From NCBI GenBank assembly GCA_029204225.1, contig CM055112.1, positions 28,606,280 to 28,670,279 on the forward strand: a stretch of 64,000 nucleotides of DNA. Direction: 5' to 3'. This document shows positions 1 to 13,976 of this stretch, one piece after another (positions within the stretch are counted from its first letter, which is position 1; each line of letters opens with the position of its first letter). The notes under the pieces are model-generated. The model was not told the DNA's origin. It made no database searches and saw nothing but the letters and a program-made list of their open reading frames with translations. This DNA comes from Diphasiastrum complanatum (lineage: Eukaryota; Streptophyta; Lycopodiopsida; Lycopodiales; Lycopodiaceae). Made by a program: the position numbers and the translations under genes.

Positions 1-1210
<1,210 letters not shown>

Positions 1211-1638
1211 AGAAGGTAGATATGCGAAGGGAAAAATTGTGAAAATTGTTAACTAGTTACATTGTTTTATTTGGCAATATTGGCCTCCAAAGTGAAATTT
1301 CGACTTAGAGTTAGTTTCATAAATGTCAATAAGGCTCTAAATAGTGTTACTACTATTTTTAACAAGTAGCTAAGTGGATGAGGTCAATTTTGGACCCATT
1401 CTAAAGGAATTTTGGTACATTGCATTTGGACTAGTTTTTCTAGGTTGTTGGTTAAGTACCTAGAAGTTGCCATTTTAGGGCATACAGTGAAGAATAGGGC
1501 CAAATGATATTATGGTTGTTATAAATAGCTGTACTTGCATGGAGAACATTATCATTTGTTGATCATTCATGTGGAGATCGTCCTCTCTCATGTCGAGCAC
1601 ATCCTTAATATCATTCAATGAAAAATATGGCAGGCTAT
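1211..1638. other. Intergenic DNA, no gene recognised
   Basis: AT-rich sequence between the CT tract and the end of the minus-strand ORF at 1639. I see no coding motif and no repeat apart from the conserved microsatellite flank at 1211-1230. Confidence 0.5.
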
Positions 1639-2160
1639 TCATATGGTATACAGGAATGCAAGCAGTGTCTTGCTTTTATCGTGTTCTTCTACACCTGATG
1701 TAGAAGATATTACCATCGACCGTGACAGAGCAGGGTCATACATCGAAGCCAGCCTAGCCTCTTCCTCATCACCCAATACTTCGTCTTCTAAATTTTTGTC
1801 CACATCGACAATACATCTCTGAGTAGATGTTCTACTTGAAGAACCAACACCAATTGCTCTGGAAGATTGGCCTTCATCAGGTATTAAGACAGATATGAAG
1901 AAAACAAAAGCTATGCCCTCAGCTATAAACCTGCATGATCTCCTATGGGATTCACAATATTGTACCACTTTCAGGCTCTCGTCAAGCCTGGTAAACTTCC
2001 TATCATGCTTGTGCTTGGCTTCAGGCTGGCCAACTATCAGTTCATGGAAATGAATAAACTTCAGGCCATCAATAACAAGAGATAATTCTAGGATGCTAAT
2101 CCAAAACTTTTCGAATAATTCCAATAGGTGAGACTTGTGCTCAAGCACAAATCTATCCAC
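1639..2160 (-). CDS. Unidentified protein, minus strand, possibly longer with an in-frame stop
   Basis: A 173-codon open frame on the minus strand. The first in-frame start is a GTG (codons read FDVDRFVLEHKS), so this may not be the true N-terminus. Upstream in the same frame an ATG at about 2253 opens MESDKLHKFLSDAG and continues as SLF, then TGA, then LKFDVDRFV, so the frame may once have been about 205 codons with one stop acquired. The protein has a hydrophobic N-terminal third (LLELFEKFW), a short hydrophobic stretch (AFVFFISVLI) near residue 90, a Ser-rich linker and an acidic segment (DKNLEDEVLGDEEEAR) near residues 120-136. I recognise no family. It lies divergently from the H3-like gene at 3075, with the 80-bp repeats between them. 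It could be a decayed host gene or part of an unrecognised mobile element. Confidence 0.35.
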   Translation of the reverse strand: MDRFVLEHKSHLLELFEKFWISILELSLVIDGLKFIHFHELIVGQPEAKHKHDRKFTRLDESLKVVQYCESHRRSCRFIAEGIAFVFFISVLIPDEGQSSRAIGVGSSSRTSTQRCIVDVDKNLEDEVLGDEEEARLASMYDPALSRSMVISSTSGVEEHDKSKTLLAFLYTI

Positions 2161-2627
2161 ATCAAATTTAAGTCAAAAAAGAGACGAAAAGTACTCATCC
2201 CTGTCTAGAACACCAGCGTCAGAGAGGAACTTATGCAACTTGTCAGATTCCATATCAGAAATGACAGAGAACACTGGATACTAGACGATATCACAGGCAC
2301 GCAACGGTTAGTTGGAAAAAAAAAAAAACAATAGCATCGCGTTGTAGTGATATTGGACAGTCGAAACAAATATCCAATATCGCAGGCACGCGAGGGAGTG
2401 CTAGCAAATAAAATCAAAAGCGGTAGACTCGCGTGGTTGCGATATTGCCTTCAAGATTTCCGAATAGCAAAACGTTTTATGACAGTGTTTAGCCCTTATA
2501 TAGATCCCGCAGATTCATCGCAGCCATTCGAAAATCACTGTTAGATACGCGACACTTCTAAGATACGTCAATTTCTGTAATGTGTGTGAAGCATTTATGT
2601 GCAATGTCGGCCAAATCCCATAGGTGA

Positions 2628-2790
2628 CATGTGTGTGGTTGAAAATCGGACACGTGTATCTGCACGTATGGAGTAATCATTAATAAAACACACGAATCAG
2701 AAATTGGCATGTGTGTGGTTGAAAATCGGACACGTATATTTGCACATGTGGAGCAATCATTAATAGGACACACCATTCAGAAATTGGCAC
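2628..2790. repeat. 80-bp tandem repeat, two copies plus a partial third
   Basis: CATGTGTGTGGTTGAAAATC begins at 2628 and again at 2708, and the conserved end AGAAATTGGCA/CGTG falls at 2700 and 2780, giving an 80-bp period. Each unit carries GGACACGT (an ACGT-core element like plant G-box/ABRE sites) and TGCAC followed by GTGGAG. The array ends about 45 bp before the TATA box of the H3-like gene, so it could be an upstream regulatory array. That role is inferred from position only. Confidence 0.85.
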
Positions 2791-2831
2791 GTGGTGGCGT
2801 CTCTTCATTTAATGCATAAAAAATCTCTCTC

Positions 2832-2839
2832 TATATAAG
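2832..2839 (+). promoter_or_regulatory. Candidate TATA box upstream of the H3-like gene
   Basis: TATATAAG lies in a CT-rich context about 240 bp before the first ATG of the H3-like reading frame at 3075. Typical spacing would put transcription start near 2865. The intervening leader contains four GATATCGGA-type or GATATTGGA words (near 2913, 2968, 2999 and 3062). Assignment rests on motif and position only. Confidence 0.45.
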
Positions 2840-3074
2840 CAGAGACCACGATTAAAAAACATTTGATTATCAAATTTGTGAGTCGTTCCTTGCTCTCTGT
2901 CACCCAAACAAGATATCGGAGCCGCACAACCTTCTACATTGTTTCTGAGAGGCTTGGTCCCTGCTCGTGCCCCTGCGATATTGGAATCTCTTGGGCTGAT
3001 ATCGGAGCCACGCGAGGATCTACATACGATTAATTCATCTATGACCTAGTCGTGTGTCTACGATATCGGAAGGA

Positions 3075-3834
3075 ATGGAAAAGACTAAACAGACCGCGCG
3101 TCCAAAATCTACTGTCCCGTCTGTTGGTCAACCTACATCATCCTTGCATCTTGCAGCTGCTCGACCCGTGCTAGGGGGACTGGCAGAAAACCCCGCCCAT
3201 GGCTCAGAGATATTAGGAGTTGTAGAAATCCACCAACCTTCTGATACGGAAAGCTCACTTCAACAGAATAGTGAGGGATGTGACGAGATCTTTATCCGTG
3301 GATGTGAGATGGTGTGTGACTGCCATTGAAGCTTTGCATGCAGCCTATGAAGATTATCAAATTAGGTTTTTTGAGGACACTATGCTTGTTGTTGTACATG
3401 CAAAGCGGGTGACTATTATGCCCAAAGATATGGAGCTTGTGTTCAGGCTGAGGAATTAGTACGAGCAGGTGTTCAAGGCACCTCCACCTCCCCGACCCGC
3501 TCCTAGGGTTAGACCCCCTTATCAGAGAAAAAGAAAGCAGTCAAGGCCAGTGAGGTCAGGAACCAGGGCCTAAAAAAGCCAAATCAAGCTAGTTGAAGAC
3601 CAACCAACTCATGATCAAGCTGGGTTGTCTAGGGTGGAAGCTGAAAAATCCCCCTCTCCTCCACCTCCGCCTAAAAGAAGATTAGTACTATCAGATGAGA
3701 CCGAGCAGATGATAGGCCAGACCCAATTGATTCTTGCTACACTGAAAGTTCAAGAGGGTCTTCCTGTCACTCCTGGTCTAAATTTTTTACCTCCAGAATA
3801 TAGACAAACACTGTTGATGTACGTTATAGATTAA
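3075..3834 (+). pseudogene. Histone H3-like (possibly CenH3-like) gene, frame-disrupted, with C-terminal extension
   Basis: Histone H3 similarity is spread over three frames in the correct order. At 3075 the N-tail reads MEKTKQTARPKST, close to canonical MARTKQTARKST. At 3179-3240 a second frame reads TGRKPRPW and LRDIRS, matching the start of the histone fold. From 3235 a third frame reads LLIRKAHFNRIVRDV, a helix with VRWC, EALHAAYEDY, FEDTMLVVVHAKRVT and IMPKDMELVFRLRN, then TAG at 3457. HAKRVTIMPKD is identical to conventional H3. The length from VRDV to EDY equals H3 (no longer loop 1), but TNLLI, RW, AAYEDY and KDMEL recall plant CenH3. After the TAG the same frame stays open apart from one TAA at 3571, giving APPPPRPAPRVRPPYQRKRK and a Ser/Pro/Lys segment up to TAA at 3834. 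Two frame changes in the N-half suggest a pseudogene; introns could explain only part of this. H3 homology is firm, functional status is not. Confidence 0.8.
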
Positions 3835-7160
<3,326 letters not shown>

Positions 7161-7164
7161 TATC

Positions 7165-7750
7165 ACACTCAATCTGGCCGACTCCCAAATATTTCACGTT
7201 ACCACATGCAAAACCTCTAAGGATGCATTAGATTTGTTATCAAATCTCTATAAGACTCATGATGTAACCACTAGATTACATCTTAGAAGGAATTACTCTT
7301 AGCATGTCTAATTCCACTGCCATCACTTCTCACATCAACAGCTTCAAGTCTTTATTGGATCAGTTATCAGTTGTAGGATGTTCTATTTAAGATGATAATG
7401 TTGTAATGACCTTGCTTTCTTCCCTTCCAAAGTCATATGAGCACTTTGTGGTGATGATTTCCACACAACCCGACCTCACTCTTCAAAAGGTGATTGGTCA
7501 CCTACTTCAAGGAGAAATACGGAGAAAGACTAGCAGCCTATCCATCAAAGACAAATCAATGGTTCTATACACCAAGAAGAAAGACTATTCCAAGGGAAAG
7601 AATCAAGTGCAGCAGCAACAACAGAAGCCTCACACTCAAGTTGAACATGGTGGATCACTCAAGAAGCTTTTCTACAAATATTGCAAGAGAGCCGATCACG
7701 ACATCAAGGAGTGTCGTATTCGGATCTACAACGAGGCAAACAAACAATAG
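7165..7750 (+). pseudogene. Copia gag remnant with broken zinc knuckle (family A)
   Basis: The retrotransposon gag (UBN2-type) C-terminal half is readable: LADSQIFHVTTCKTSKDALD near 7170, LLSSLPKSYEHFV near 7409 and LTLQKVIGHLL near 7472, then a Lys/Gln-rich linker and a zinc knuckle at about 7673-7720. The knuckle reads YKYCKRADHDIKEC where CX2CX4HX4C is expected, so the first cysteine has become tyrosine. Stops and a frameshift occur before 7406. Gag normally packages the element RNA into particles; this copy cannot. Confidence 0.85.
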
Positions 7751-7814
7751 CAGCAGTAGCAGCCAGACTCCTCCAACGCGGCGAAATTCAAGAAGCAAGA
7801 TACACTTGTTAATG

Positions 7815-8340
7815 GCTTAGAACAACAGCAACGAAGACTATGATAGTTGGTACCTGGACAATGGCGCTACCCAGCACATAACCTCTCGCAATGAATGGTT
7901 TATTGAGTATGCACCTTACAGCAGAGATCAATTCATCCGTTACGTGCAGAACAGATCCAGCACCAAAGTTGTCAACAACAAAACTCCTCATGAAGTTTGA
8001 CATGGGCACAAGCCTAGTGTCAGCCATTTAAAAATCTTTGGTAGTATATGTTTTGTTCACATTTCTAAATAGCTTAGAAAGAAGCTGGATCATAGGACAA
8101 ATAAATGTATTTTCATTGTTATCTTGATGAACATAAAGTTTATAAAGTTTATGATCCATCCACCAATGTAGTATTTGTCTCTAGGGATGTAATATTTCAA
8201 AAACCTACATACTATGATTTTAAACAGCCATCAATAAATGATGTTATGTCATTTCATCCTATTTTATGTAGCATGGATCTTCCAACAATGATGGTTTTTT
8301 TACAAAATCTACAATTACAACTACAGATGCCGAGCAACTA
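7815..8340 (+). pseudogene. Copia protease and integrase remnants (family A)
   Basis: At about 7835-7905 the aspartic protease active-site region reads DSWYLDNGATQHITS, where DSGA is usual, so the residue after the catalytic Asp is changed to Asn. Directly after it, near 7985, the frame continues as TPHEV and KPSVSHLKIFGSICFVHISK, which belongs to the C-terminal side of the integrase core, so several hundred codons of protease end and integrase centre are deleted. The stretch 8105-8341 (VYKVYDPSTNVVFVSRDVIF) is the integrase C-terminal domain that leads into RT. Stops interrupt it. Confidence 0.85.
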
Positions 8341-8529
8341 ATATTACCTGTCATCAGACCAGACCAAGCTAGCTCGAACAGATCTGGAGAAATTCAAGAA
8401 AAAATATCATCGCATCCTGGTCAACCAAACATCCGCAGAACCTCACAGACTAAGACAGTTCTTGAGAGGTATACACCTCAATCATTATGGACTTCATTAG
8501 AAGAACCATAGAGCCTACTTGAAGCAATT

Positions 8530-10045
8530 AACTCCAAGGATGTTGTGGGCAAGAAGCTATAGAAAGTGAGTACAACTCACTTTTGATGAATAAGACCTGG
8601 ACATTGGTCGACTTCCCCACTCACAAGAGAGTTATCGACAACAAGTGCATCTTCAAGAAGAAGATTTGATGGTTCCATTGCTAAATGGAAAGCATGGCTG
8701 GTGGCTAAAGGATTCACTCAAGTCTAAGGAGTGAATTATCAAGAAATCTTTAGTCATGTCATCAAGATACAATCAATCAGGACTTTGATTGCGTTAGTAG
8801 CCGCAGAAGATCTTGAAATGCACCAAATGGATGTCAAGACATCATTTCTCAATGACAATGTCAAAGATGAGCTGTATACCTTTCAACCGGAAGGATTCGA
8901 AGTCAACGGCCAAGAGCACAAAGTGTGCAAGCTGCACAAAGCAATCTATGATCTGAAACAGGCTGCAAGAACATGGTTCGATAGAATCAACTCTTATCTC
9001 ATTCAATTAGGATTTTCAAACAATTCAGCTAATTGTAATATTTATTCGAAGCATATAGGCATCAATTCAGCTCATGTAGCTCTTTACGTAGATTATGCAT
9101 TTATTTCGTCTAAGGACACTTCTCTGCTGCACACTACTAAGAGTGATCTGTCAAAGGAATTTGACATGACTGATTTAGGATCTATCCATTCTTTGCTAGG
9201 AATTCACATTATTAGAAATAGGTTTCAGAAGAATATCTATCTTAGCCAACAGACATATCTAAAAGACATTTTAGAAAAGTTTCATATGTTTGATTGCAAA
9301 CCAATTGATATTCCAATGGATCTAAGTATAGTATTGACTAAACCTACTAGTGCTGATTCTGATAGTGAAGTACTCAACATAGTGAAGTACCCTTATCATT
9401 CACTAATAGGATCTTTGATGTATGCAATGTTGTGTACTAGAGCAGATTTAGCATACACTGTTAGCACGTTAAGTCAATACATGTCTAATCCTAGGATCTC
9501 TCATTGGAAAGCATTAAAGAGAGTGATGAGATATATTCAGGAAAGTCTAAATCACATTTTGTGTTATGATGGAAATGCTATTAATCCACTCGTCCTGCGA
9601 GGGTATTCCAACTCAGATTGGGGAGGAACAGTCTCTACCAGAAAATCTACCTTCGGGTTCTATTTCTATCTGGTAGGGGGATTTCGTGGAACTCAAAGAA
9701 GCAGAAATCAGTTGCACTTTCTTCGACAAAGGCAGAGTACATCGTAACATGCCAAGCTTCAAAAGAAACTGTATGGATTAGGTTATTACTTCATGAATTA
9801 CATCACACGCAGTTCAATGCTACTACCATTCTGTGTGACAACTTGAGTTGTATTTCACTGTCACTAAATTTTAGATTTCATGGCAAATCTAAGCACATAG
9901 AAAGCTTTCTCAGGGCAAGTGATCCTTCAATATTGCTCCACAACAGAAATGGCTACAGACATCTTCACCAAAACGCTTCCTAGGATCAAGCATCAGAAGT
10001 TCTTCAACATGCTGAACCTTACGAAGATACCAAGGCACCAACCGT
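8530..10045 (+). pseudogene. Copia reverse transcriptase and RNase H, inactive (family A)
   Basis: The RT begins near 8530 (SEYNSLLMNKTWTLVD), with stops and a frameshift before 8731. The long frame 8731-9700 holds LVAAEDLEMHQMDVKTSFLN (motif A), AIYDLKQAARTWF, and the catalytic motif read as LYVDYAFISS where YVDD is required, so the second Asp is lost. GSLMYAMLCTRADLAY and the RNase H segment GYSNSDWGG follow. A frameshift near 9690 moves RNase H (SVALSSTKAEYIVTCQASKE) to another frame, and the end reads LPRIKHQKFFNMLNLTKI. Family RT copies element RNA into DNA in the cytoplasm. Confidence 0.93.
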
Positions 10046-10050
10046 GACCT

Positions 10051-10060
10051 TAAGGGAGAC
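10051..10060 (+). other. Polypurine tract of copia family A
   Basis: TAAGGGAGAC directly precedes the LTR start TGTTGGAAAT at 10061. The minus copy at 62871-62880 has TCAAGGGGAC in the same position, which supports the assignment as plus-strand primer. Confidence 0.8.
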
Positions 10061-11463
10061 TGTTGGAAATTAAGACCACAGTTGTCTCCTTAGAATCACA
10101 ATTTCAGACAGCCAATTCATTTGAAGAACGTCTACAACGGGCTTCCGAATGATCTCCAGCAAAGGGTAACCAATCATGTCATAATTTCAAGTTCAGATGT
10201 TAAGTTTAATAACTTGAAGTCATTGAAGACTTGGCCATCTTCAAAGACTTCCACAAACTTGCATTTAGAACAAGTATGTAGAAATACATTACTTTTTCGA
10301 CAATCTACAGGAATACACTGTGTGTCGGAACAGTCTGCGGAAATGAACTATGTTTTCCACAGTGTCGTCTTTTTTGTATTTTTCCGAAATGCTAAACTAG
10401 CATAGCTCAACAGTTTAAACTATTTTCAACAGTTCAAAAGTTTAACTGTTTTCAACACCTTCGGCTTTTTTGCATTTTCTCAAAAAATGCGAAGACAGAA
10501 AATTCCTGAAGGTCATCTATTTTCATTAGTTAAAAAAGACACATTCGCCTTTTTGAAAGCACCTTCGCCTTTTTAAGAGCACCTTCACCTTTTTTGCAAA
10601 ATCTCGAAGAGAGAGAAAAATGCTGAAGGTCGTCTACTTTGAACGAGGGACGTTCCCAGCCACTTCCCAAATTTACGAAGTGAGAGAAAGCCACTTCTCC
10701 TAAAAAGCGAAGTGAGAGAATTTGCGACGCCCTCGTCCACGTCAACATTTCTTATGTGGTGACAGTATACACTATGTATAGTTGTCACAGAAGCCATATA
10801 CTTCCAAGTACAATGACTTACCTAATTAGGTGACAATCATTTATTGCAGTTAATACATGGACGCAATCTATAAATAGATCATCCCAGCACAGATTACATG
10901 AGACGTTTCGTCCATAAGACGTATTATTTGAGCCTCTCAGTTACGCCGTCATTCTATTTGTAACTGCCATTGTTGTGCTTTAGTGTAATATAGTAGCAAT
11001 ACGCTTTTTATCTATGTATAATGTAGATGAATGCTTATTGTGATTTGAATGTACTCTATCACTGTTTGATCGCGCTTGTTTACTCACTCTGATCAGAACA
11101 CGGACGTCTACGACTCCTCAGTTTCTAATTAGACGATAGCTGTCTTTGATGCCTGAGGAACTCGCGATATCATACTACTCTTTCCATCTATTTCAGAACT
11201 AAACTTCTCATTGAATCCATTTTTTAGTAATACCACACACACCATCTCTAATTTCTTCGGTGGACTGTACTCTTGTTTTGAGTATGAATTAGTTTTTAAG
11301 ATCATGTTGAGCAATTAAGAACACTTAAAGGAGTGATTGTATTTTGCATAAGCTTTCTATTAGATTGTTTTTGCACTTAGCAGCTGATTGTAATGGGAGA
11401 GCTGTTCCGCAATATTCATGCTCTCTTCTCCGTTCGCGTTCTTCCACCTCCCTTGTCCCATCA
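10061..11463 (+). repeat. 3' LTR of copia family A (1.4 kb)
   Basis: The LTR starts TGTTGGAAATTAAG after the polypurine tract. A TATA box, CTATAAATAG, lies at 10868-10877. The end CTTCCACCTCCCTTGTCCCATCA at about 11441-11463 is placed by comparison with the minus copy, whose terminal sequence matches from about 62314 to 62360. Related LTR pieces lie at 19254-19826 and 62314-62870. The 62-kb LTR is only about 557 bp and lacks the middle (roughly equivalent to 10480-11415), including the TATA region. The LTR contains several runs of CCTTCGCCTTTTT and matching GCGAAG words that could form hairpins near 10530-10720. Confidence 0.8.
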
Positions 11464-12985
11464 TTAACTGGACTCGACCATTGTGAAACACCAGAGTGGG
11501 TAGTCCGCTGGAAAAAGCTGAAATACGCTGTCATGGTTAAGTCGCAAAATATGCACACCACTTTCGGTACTGTCTAGCGAAATACCTAGATCCAAAATCT
11601 GGGAAACACTACTATCCAATGAATAGGACAACACGCGTAATGTATGCACCATGTCTCAATCGACTTGTCCCACCTAAAAGTATAGTATCTAGGGTGTCTA
11701 GGAAACAACCGCACAATCTTAATAGATGTATCCTTAGCAGTTATAGGTTGGACTTTAGCGGACACATGACCTAATCTCAAAGACTAAAATAGGTGTCTAG
11801 AAGTGAGATAACACCAAAAATGAGTTGGACCTCCTATGATGGGGAAAGAGGATCAGTTCCAACCCGCATGTAGTGATGTTTGCCCGTTGAGGCAGAGAGG
11901 ACCTCCCTGCTACCACTTTTTCACCCCAAAGCTATATCAATACCTATGCCCGGGAGACATTCTACGTAGAACGCAACATTATGGGGAGTATAGTTACTTT
12001 GAGGCATATGTGCTCACCGAAGACAGATGTTGGCATCTAATAGAAGCCATTTTTGTAAAGTACGCAGATATAACCCACCTCTTTCTATCAAGAGAATTAG
12101 CGGTATGATCACCTAGATTGGCCAGTAGTACCAACCGAGACTAGGAACAAGACTTAGGAGGAGAACCGATACACAATATACCCATGTGATTGTACCGCTA
12201 CTAGTTCACAGTTAGAGATAAGAATGATTTAGAGGTTAGAAGGGAGAAATTAGGCCTGGCAGGTCTAAAATACCCACAAACCATCTAGGTAGTTGTATTT
12301 CTAAGGCCCCAAAAAACTCTAAGCAAATGGGGACCTTAATACTCGTGTATGGTCCAAACACCAAAATGGTAGGGATGTGTCCCAATCTCCCTTTAAGACC
12401 TAACATACCATATACCAACACCTCATATTTGATCATTACTATCCTAACTTGGGTTGAAGATACACCATCGTCAAAGAATTATATCCATGTTCGCAAACGG
12501 TTGGAAGAAATCCTTAGAGCACTAGAGCCCTGCATCTTACCAATGGTGGACCTTGCAAGGACTCAGAATGTCATACTTTTAATACTATTCTAGAAGAACC
12601 AGTCTTGATAGTAGTGCCACACCTTTTCTGTTCGAGAGGATGATCTTAGTATTGTACCAAGACCAAGTTGACTGAAACGAAACCTACCCTCTTTCTACCA
12701 TGCTTCTGGAAGCTTGAAAACTTCCATTGGCTGGAGGAGCACAGAGCAATCGAACGAGCCACCAGGGTTGGAAGCAGTTGTCCTCAGTCCCTACCGTAAG
12801 GGCATTGTGGGCCCTTTTCCTTTTATGGCTTTCTAAGGAAATCAACCCCACATCCAAAAAATCCCTAATAGTATTTCTGTAGATTGTGCGACAATGCGAG
12901 TAAAAATTCAGCAACATGTATGGAAACAGATTAACATAGGATTTAGGAGAGTAGAGGAGATAAATCTAACACCGCTACTTAATGT
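11464..12985. other. Unidentified DNA with short ORFs
   Basis: No known domain is recognised. The plus frame 11836-12108 (90 codons, with PLRQRGPPCYHFFTP) and 12327-12593 (88 codons) and several minus frames at 11464-11780 are open, but frames on both strands are similarly open and carry no motif I can name. The sequence is the insertion target flanking the LTR end at 11463. It could be an old unrecognised element. Confidence 0.4.
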
Positions 12986-12989
12986 GGAT

Positions 12990-13690
12990 ACGTGAATGCC
13001 TTGATCTTAAGACTAAGCAATGCACAAAATTTGTTGTGTGCATTAACGCTTAATGCCTTTGTAAATACATCTGCAACCATATCATGTGTTCGGTAGTACG
13101 TTAAGCTTACCTCTCTGTCGAGAACCTTACTTCTCACATCGTGATATCGAATCTCGATGTGCTTATTCCTAGAGTGAAATCTAGGATTGGTCGATAAGGC
13201 AATGGCACTCTAATTATCACAAAACATAATTGTAGGAGTGTATTGATTCAGACTAATATTAGACAATAAATTTCTCAACCAAATTGCTTCTTTATAAGAT
13301 TGAGAAGCAGCAATATACTCTACTTCTATAGATGAAAGAGCAATAGAGGTTTGCTTACGACTGTTCCAAGATATAGGACCATCGTCGAAGAAGAATGTAA
13401 ATCTAGATGTGGACTTACGATTATCTAGATCTCTTCTTCAGCTTGCATATGAATACCCACTCAGCTGATGAAGATTGTCACTATTGACTTCTCCATAGCA
13501 AATGCACTAGTCCATGGTAGCTCGAATATACCTCATAACTCTCATGAGAGCTTTCCAATGGGTAATTTCAAGATTAGACATGACTTGGCTGACTGAGCTT
13601 GTTGCAAAAGCTATATCAGGTCTTGTGCAGACCATTGCATACATGAGAGATCCAAGTATCGATCGATAAAGATACTCTCTCATTTGCTAG
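12990..13690 (-). pseudogene. Copia RT C-terminus and RNase H fragment, minus strand
   Basis: Reading the minus strand from 13690 down gives LMYAMVCTRPDIAFA (near 13650), THWKALMRVMRYI, then RNase H with RKSTSRFTFF, GPISWNSRKQTSIALSS, EYIAASQSYKEAIWLRNLL, a CDN segment, NPRFHSRNKHIEIRYH and MVADVFTKAL near 13070. Stops interrupt it several times. It ends abruptly against the family B LTR at 13691, so it is a truncated piece of a different copia element in opposite orientation. Confidence 0.85.
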
Positions 13691-13960
13691 TTAGAATTAA
13701 AGTAGAAGTACTGTGTTACTATATTGTGGCTCCTATCAGTGGATAAAAATCAGTTGGCCTCACCACGAGGCGAGTCGACGGGACACGCGTCCCGTCAACG
13801 ACAACCTGGGCCATGCATGGGCTGCCATAATGAAGAACTATATGTACAGTGTATTTGGGTTTTGAGAAATATAGTTGCTACATGAGCTTGGTGTGGAGAG
13901 TGCTTTTTGTCTGTGTTATTGTGTAGCATGATCTGTAATCCTATTTGAAGCAAATTCTAA
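13691..13960 (+). repeat. 5' LTR of copia family B
   Basis: It matches the LTR at 39363-39634 along its full length, including the GC-rich CCACGAGGCGAGTC and GACGGGACACGC blocks. It begins TTAGAATT and ends AATTCTAA, an 8-bp perfect terminal inverted repeat, instead of the usual TG...CA. The primer site starts two bases downstream, which supports the boundary. Without an empty site the outermost one or two bases remain uncertain. Confidence 0.85.
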
Positions 13961-13962
13961 GT

Positions 13963-13976
13963 TGGTATCAGAGTCG
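13963..13976 (+). other. Primer-binding site for initiator tRNA-Met
   Basis: TGGTATCAGAGTCG matches the plant copia PBS complementary to the 3' end of initiator tRNA-Met (usual form TGGTATCAGAGC). It starts two bases after the LTR end, as expected for the minus-strand primer of copia elements. Confidence 0.9.

Larger units (their letters stand above)
7165..11463 (+). mobile_element. Ty1/copia retrotransposon, family A, 5'-truncated and inactive
   Basis: Domains follow the copia order gag, protease, integrase remnant, reverse transcriptase, RNase H, polypurine tract and 3' LTR. The 5' LTR, primer site and gag start are missing, and most of the integrase core is deleted. Other pieces of the family lie at 19254-19826 (LTR, minus), 37446-37818 (RT, plus) and 62314-64000 (minus). 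The 3' LTR ends in CCCATCA at 11463, and the same end occurs at the 3' terminus of the minus copy at 62314, which fixes the boundary. In-frame stops, frameshifts and a lost catalytic residue show that it is dead. Confidence 0.92.

Noticed and set aside
3075-3459. Origin of the H3-like gene from an endogenous giant virus
   Set aside because: Viral histones are usually fused doublets; here the tail and fold look plant-like and no viral neighbour gene is recognised.
11836-12593. Two plus ORFs of 90 and 88 codons as genes
   Set aside because: No motif, no flanking element structure, and overlapping minus frames are equally open.
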